From Agrocybe praecox (lineage: Eukaryota > Basidiomycota > Agaricomycetes > Agaricales > Agrocybaceae), in the NCBI GenBank assembly GCA_964017145.1, contig OZ024842.1:682001-746000 (forward strand): 64,000 nucleotides of DNA, given 5' to 3'. This document shows positions 59,101 through 64,000 of the stretch, in pieces. The position numbers were made by a program, and so were the translations under genes. A model generated the notes under the pieces. That model was not told the origin of the DNA. It saw only the letters and a list, made by a program, of their open reading frames with translations, and made no database searches. Each line of letters begins with the position of its first letter. Positions within the stretch are counted from its first letter, which is position 1.

Positions 59101-61953
59101 GCGGAGGGTCATGCCAGCCATTGATGACGTTGGACGTAACATTGATTTTTACGAGGCTGGCACAATTCCATATGCTCTGCGGGAGCTCCGTGAGACTGTT
59201 GTTATGGGCGTCCAAAGTTTGCAATTTCTGTAACTTGCCAATGGTGGACGGCAAGGTACGCAACTTGTTGTCCGTGCACGACAAAATTTCTAACCATCGC
59301 AAATCACCAAGGCTGTCGGGTATCGAGTTTATCGAGTTGTGGTCCAATTTGAGAGTCCGAAGAGAAGTTAATTGACTGAGCACGGTATCGTCCAAGGATG
59401 CTAGTTTACCATATGAAAGATCCAACATGGTCAAAGAATAAGGGGATTTGCCCATTGGACCTGGAACCAGGGAGAGTCGGGTAATATCGTTATTCGAGAC
59501 GTCCAAAGTTGTCAAATGAGGTCCCAGAGAGAGGTCCAAGGCATGGACGGTATTGTGATCGCTACTCAGGCTCTGCAGATTAGGTAGCATGCAGACGAGA
59601 GATAAGTCGGATATCTGGTTGCGTTTGCAATCCAGCATGCGCAAAGTGACGAGGTTGGCTGTTTCATCAGGGAACGACGATATTTGGTTGCCAACGATGA
59701 CCAGTCTCTCAAGGGCTCTCATCCTTCCTATTTCTTTCGGAAGTTCTGTAATCATATTGAAAGAAATATCAAGGTCGCGCAGGTTCTCCAACTCTGTAAC
59801 GGCCAGAGGGAGTATTCTAAATCTGTTGTTGGATATATTGAGGGTCACAAGAGACCCCAACTGTGGAAAGTTCACCGGCAACCTTTCCAGTCGGTTGTTC
59901 TGCAGATAGAGAGCCAGTAATCCATTTATTTCCTCCAAATGGGCATCGTCAAGGTCTCGAATATGGTTGCGAGATAGATTGAGCCGGTGCAGTGTGGTAG
60001 AATGTCGCAAACTGTTTGGCACTTTCTTCATGGACATATGCGTCAGCCATAGATCTCGAAGTGTCGTACATGATTGAATGAAATCGAGTGGTATTTCAAG
60101 CATAGGGTTTCTATCCAGGTGCAGAGATATAATGGAATCTGCATTTTGATGCAAAATGACGGGTATCGTCCGCAAACTTCTTCCTGATAAATCAATAAAA
60201 TCGAATTTGTCAAGATAGATTTCTTCCTAAAATTCCATGAACATTCGTTTAGTAATAAAAAGGGTAGGTCACCCGAACGACTTACTCCTGCAAGCGACTG
60301 GCTCTTATAATAGAATTTCAGGAGTATGCCTAAGCTTTCCGGCCCAAGGAGCTGTTGGCTGTCTTCTGCATCATACCCAGCTTGTTCCATTTTGGTCTTC
60401 ACCAACTGGGCGGGACACTCTTTGGGACCTAGCATGCGTTCTATCGAAGGAATTCAGATACTATAATGTCAGACAGAATCCGGATAGCACAAGCTTACCT
60501 CGTCCTTGTTCCTTCATATATAGATCATATCGAACACGATCGTCAGCACGGACGAGTTTTTCACGCAAGGTGTCGCTAATCTGAGCGACATTGGTCTCCA
60601 AATTAATGGATATGACGTTGTATGCTCCATGTTGAGTATGAACGCGCATTTTATACGGGCGAGACAACTGGCGAGAACTACGTGCAGAGCCTCTAGATCC
60701 ACGACCACTTGGCAAAGGGGCATGCGACACAGATGCCCGATGTTTTCTGCCTTCGTGTCTTTCATCTCCCCTACGCCTCGAACCAAGAGCTGTCGTAATA
60801 TCGTGATCGAAACTTGTATCGGAACCTGAGTCAGGAGTTTCTGTGTTATCTTGGTTGTTGATTGATTCAACCACCCAGCTATCAGGAGCACTCCAGCCTG
60901 GACTTCTCGAGCCTCCACCAAGCGGCGCGACAACATTACGAGGCAAGACATGAGGCGGTGTTGACGTTGGAGACAGTGTAGCATTACTAATAATGCCCTT
61001 TCTTTTATCTTGAGCAGATGTCGAGGTTGACGCGAAGGGGTTTTTCCAGTGTATAAGAGAGTCTTGATCGGGGTGAGAGTGTGCTGAGTCGAAAGCGCTG
61101 CTCTGAGGAATGGGATGTAGTGTGCCTGCAATCACGTCTGGCTTGAGAACTCCTTCCATCTCGTTAAGGTCCAATGTGTTTATGCTGAACTCTTGCTCAT
61201 CGCCATCTTTGGGAGGCACTGGAGGTGGATCTTTGCTATAAGCTTTCTGCTTTCCTTTATCTTTCTTCGTCGGCCTTTTCTCTTTATAAATGGACGGGGC
61301 AACGAGCGTTGCTGACGAACTACCTGCTATAGGTATCCCGTTGAAGACAGATGATCCACTTCGTGAGTCCAGAAGTGGGGAAACGCCTTTTAGGGAAGGA
61401 TGTTCCCTCTCGTCCCCATCCTCTCGCAGTTGAGCTCTACTAGGAGCCCGCCTTATGAAAGGAAGACCACCAAAGAGATTTTTCGACGACTTCTTGCTAC
61501 GAAGATCGGAGTTGGTCGAGGAGCCGCTGTAAAGCATACCCCTGGATGATTCGCTATCATCTTGGGAAGGTCGTTTTGTTGACTCTCCATAAGAATATAG
61601 GCTGGCTTGCGAGTCAGAAGGACGAGGTGTACGAAGGGTATTGGATGAGCTGTTCTGACGCTGGGGGACAAAAGAAGACAAGGACGCCTTTGAGCCGAAT
61701 AAACCTTTGGAGGTACCTGTACTACTCTTCGGAGGAGGTGTGGACTATGACAAACATGAACATTTTCCTTCATAAGTCGGTTCCTCTGAGCAGCACTCAC
61801 CGTAGTGTCAGTCCAAGGAGCAATATGAGAGTTATTGCGCATAGCAGGAACACTCAGTTCTAACGGCGAATCTGTGAATATGGCTTGTCCATTGTGGTCG
61901 ATTACATCGGAGGAAAGCCTAATATCGGATGGCCGCCTGTCCACCTGCGACAT
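56126..61953 (-). CDS. Adenylate cyclase (fungal Cyr1/Uac1 type)
   Basis: Makes cAMP for protein kinase A signalling; activated by Ras and Galpha at membranes. Five exons, 61953-61801, 61744-60499, 60440-60286, 60226-58632 and 58568-56126, code for 1863 residues. The order is typical. A disordered Ser-rich N-terminus of about 400 residues is followed by a Ras-association domain (MRVHTQHGAYNVISINLE, then VRYDLYMKEQG). Leucine-rich repeats occupy about 520-1110 (LTMLDLSYGKLASLDDTVLS, LRTLKLDHNSINSIPDSLGD). A PP2C-like domain lies at about 1130-1445 (YGMGYGIADSLSRNDHLT, ANVGDCLAVVSRQG). The class III cyclase domain lies at about 1480-1690 (VTLVFTDIRNSTHLWEV, YEVKTEGDAFMCSF, RMGIHSGTPLCE), where both metal-binding aspartates (TDI and GDAF) are present. 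The divergent Galpha gene is about 6 kb away on the same strand. Confidence 0.96.
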
Positions 61954-63770
61954 CTTGTGCGGTCAGTATTCGCAGAATACTGAGGTGAGCGCACAGGCGC
62001 TGGGGAGATGGTAGCCTGGAGATTAAAGGAGGGCGTGGCAGTCGTTGCAGAAGTCAAAGGTCGTTGTACTGGATTGTCTCCTTACTGCCTAATTTGCCTC
62101 CGAATTTCCCACGCGATGTAGCCAAGGCTTTGGCGGGCTTGTACCATATTTATCACTCATACAAGCGCTGTCTGCATTTCTTTCTTGTTGAAAGGTTCTC
62201 ATAACCACATTTTGAGGGTATTATACTTTTAAAAAGTAGACTTATCGTCCGACTCTTGAGGTATTATTGATATGCTCTCGGCTTATTATGATATCTCTGA
62301 TTGATCTAATCCTTGTGCTCACTGATCGTCTCTGCTCCGTCACAAGCAATCCCACTTAAAGATTATCTACGGTCGTCGGAAAGGACATGGTGCATCTAGT
62401 TTCAATCACTGCCCTGTCCGGGCTTGATCGCATTAACTGGGGTTTCATCCACAATCACTAAATGCACATGTTCAGTACCATTCGGAAAGCACTAGATATG
62501 TTACGAGTCTGCTCATTAGCCCGAGCTCTCTAATTACAGGTATTCCTTTTTGAGTTGTTTGCTATGTTTTCGGTCCACTGCAAGGGTGTAACTCTTGTTA
62601 AAAATCCAAAAGTCATACTAGGCTCGCGGCGTCATCTTAGCTGGAGCGCGCTGTATATCACAGCGCTGTGTCTATGAAACAATAAAACAGGAGATTGCCA
62701 CTAGGTGTGAAGTTGCGGTCCTGCAAGCCAGCTAGGAGCCGAGATCGAAATATTGACCGTTGCACTGGTAAAAACTGCTAGCTGTACAATTTTGAGCCTT
62801 CAGAAGAGGAAAAAATGTGTCATTCTCGTATATGTAGATGCGATCCTATAGTATTCAAAGACATATCCTGTTCTTGAAGATGCTCCATGAACATAGCTTC
62901 TTTGATCAAGCCCCAGGCCTCAGGATCCAAGCGGCCAACCATCCCGGCGACCGAACGGCGCTCCCTGCCGAACAGCCCGCCGTTGGCCCAAGTATTTTTT
63001 AACTTCATAGAATAATAGAAGAAAAATAATAATAAATTCGAGAGAGAAATGGCTTCCTGTTAATGCAAGAATGGCCAATTCAACCTTCTTTTTCTTTTGA
63101 GCTACCAAATGCAACTTTGTCGTCCAGCATCCTTGCCAGTCGCCAGCCGGCACTCGGCAAGACGGACAGTACCGATAACTCCTCGACTCCTCCCAGTCGA
63201 CTCAGCCTCATTTCCCCGACATAAGATGAAAAATTCGTATCTATCCCACAAATCCGAAATACTCATATCACTATCAGCCGACCGCAACAACTGCAAGCGT
63301 TCCACCAGATTAAAAAGGAAAACCATGAAACAACACGACCTACTCCTAGTACTCCGAGTCCGAGTCTGAGAAAAACGATTGGAAACCAAAAACACGGCGC
63401 AAAGGGAAATGGCGACGATGCCATAACCAAAAAATTTTCCAGGATCTCGAAGGGATGGATGAGAGAAGACAGCGACGAGAAAGAAAAAAAGCGATGAGAA
63501 AAAAAAAATAAAAAAGCATCCTTCCCAACAACGGTAAATTAAATAATCGATTATATCTGATGTTTGAGGTGTGATAAAGATTTATATCGTATCGTATCAG
63601 CTTGAACCGGAGTGTAGATTCGTGTAATGAAATTGTTATTACAAAGCTTGCTGAGTTATGAGTACATACATGTGTATATGTGTATTACAGGGTATAATAG
63701 ACGGCAATGAGGCTCCTAACAAGAAAGCGAGAGAGAGAGCGACAAAAAGAAAAAAGGACCGATACCCGAT
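61954..63770. other. Adenylate cyclase promoter and downstream flank of the edge gene
   Basis: No gene is recognised in 1.8 kb. A short GC-rich patch lies near 62920-62990 within otherwise AT-rich DNA. The part near 63370-63520 is rich in adenine runs. The right end is probably the 3' untranslated region of the partial gene at the window edge. Confidence 0.35.
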
Positions 63771-64000
63771 TTAGCGAGACATGAACATGGGCCAATATGC
63801 AGACGAGAACGACGTCTGCTCTTTGAGCCCAAAGAGGATCTGCATGGCATCTTCGGCAGATTTCCGTAAATCTACATACAGAAAAAAATCCTGTCAATTA
63901 TCGAGGTGGCGCCGCGACATAAGATAGAGGCGTACCATCATTGTTGGAAATGTAAACCACGGAATAGGGTCCTTTGTATGCCCAATGACGTTCGTTCAAG
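63771..64000 (-). CDS. 3' end of an unidentified gene, cut by the window edge
   Basis: The last two exons of a minus-strand gene are readable. An exon running from beyond 64000 to 63936 encodes HWAYKGPYSVVYISNND, followed by a GTACGC donor. The last exon, 63871-63771, starts after a TATGTAG acceptor and encodes DLRKSAEDAMQILFGLKEQT then SFSSAYWPMFMSR and a TAA stop. The frame is kept across the intron. I do not recognise the family from these 41 residues. Confidence 0.5.

Noticed and set aside
58890..59375. Long plus-strand open frame inside adenylate cyclase
   Set aside because: It is antisense to the leucine-rich repeats; the repetitive codon pattern keeps the opposite frame open.
62820..63008. 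GC-rich minus-strand open frame of 62 codons
   Set aside because: The composition differs from its surroundings, but the product has no recognisable domain and the frame is short.
1..64000. tRNA, rRNA or other structured RNA genes
   Set aside because: A visual scan for the tRNA B-box (GGTTCGAATCC-like) with a matching A-box and for rRNA signatures found none. A covariance-model search would be needed to exclude small RNAs.

Overview
The window reads as nuclear DNA of a mushroom-forming basidiomycete (Agaricomycetes). Protein genes are split by many short introns, mostly about 45-65 nt with GT..AG ends. Both strands are used without operons. Alongside conserved eukaryotic genes there are families typical of agaricomycetes: decaying F-box/leucine-rich genes, a NACHT NTPase and DUF5648-repeat proteins. 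I rebuilt the exon-intron structures by hand. For nearly every multi-exon gene the summed coding length is an exact multiple of three and ends at one stop codon, which supports the models.

Layout. 1-8 kb: GET1 (minus), a broken F-box gene (minus), a tiny four-exon gene of unknown function (minus) and a frameshifted F-box gene (plus). 8.7-12.2 kb: two tandem genes for secreted DUF5648 proteins and an F-box-like gene (all plus). 12.4-17.9 kb: a possible securin, an F-box remnant and a 929-residue disordered proline/arginine-rich protein (minus). 17.9-21.4 kb: a long stretch where I find no gene. 21.4-27.3 kb: an Hsp110/Sse1 chaperone and a single-pass membrane protein (minus). 28.6-29.6 kb: a decayed paralogue of the 11.3 kb gene. 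30.2-33.4 kb: an MFS sugar transporter in 24 exons. 36.0-39.5 kb: an aminopeptidase P with a long disordered N-terminal extension (plus). 40.2-42.7 kb: NOG1 (minus). 45.6-47.1 kb: an intact F-box gene (plus). 47.6-50.1 kb: an atypical G-protein alpha subunit in 16 exons (minus). 51.3-52.4 kb: the SNARE USE1 (plus). 53.3-55.0 kb: a NACHT NTPase fused to two DUF5648 units (minus). 56.1-62.0 kb: adenylate cyclase (minus). The window ends inside another minus-strand gene.

The most interesting feature is the DUF5648 group. Two small genes encode signal peptide plus DUF5648. About 45 kb away the same module, nearly identical in places at the DNA level, has been joined to a NACHT core and then duplicated in tandem (468 bp, 156 residues per unit). 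The result is a compact NLR-like protein whose C-terminal sensor position is occupied by a module that otherwise occurs as a secreted protein. All three genes have a TATA element about 60-80 nt upstream of the start codon. A sensor/decoy arrangement is my inference, not something the sequence proves.

Signalling genes cluster at the right end: a G-alpha lacking the catalytic glutamine, the NLR-like gene and adenylate cyclase lie within 15 kb. Two membrane-trafficking components also occur: GET1, a receptor subunit for insertion of tail-anchored proteins, and USE1, a tail-anchored SNARE.
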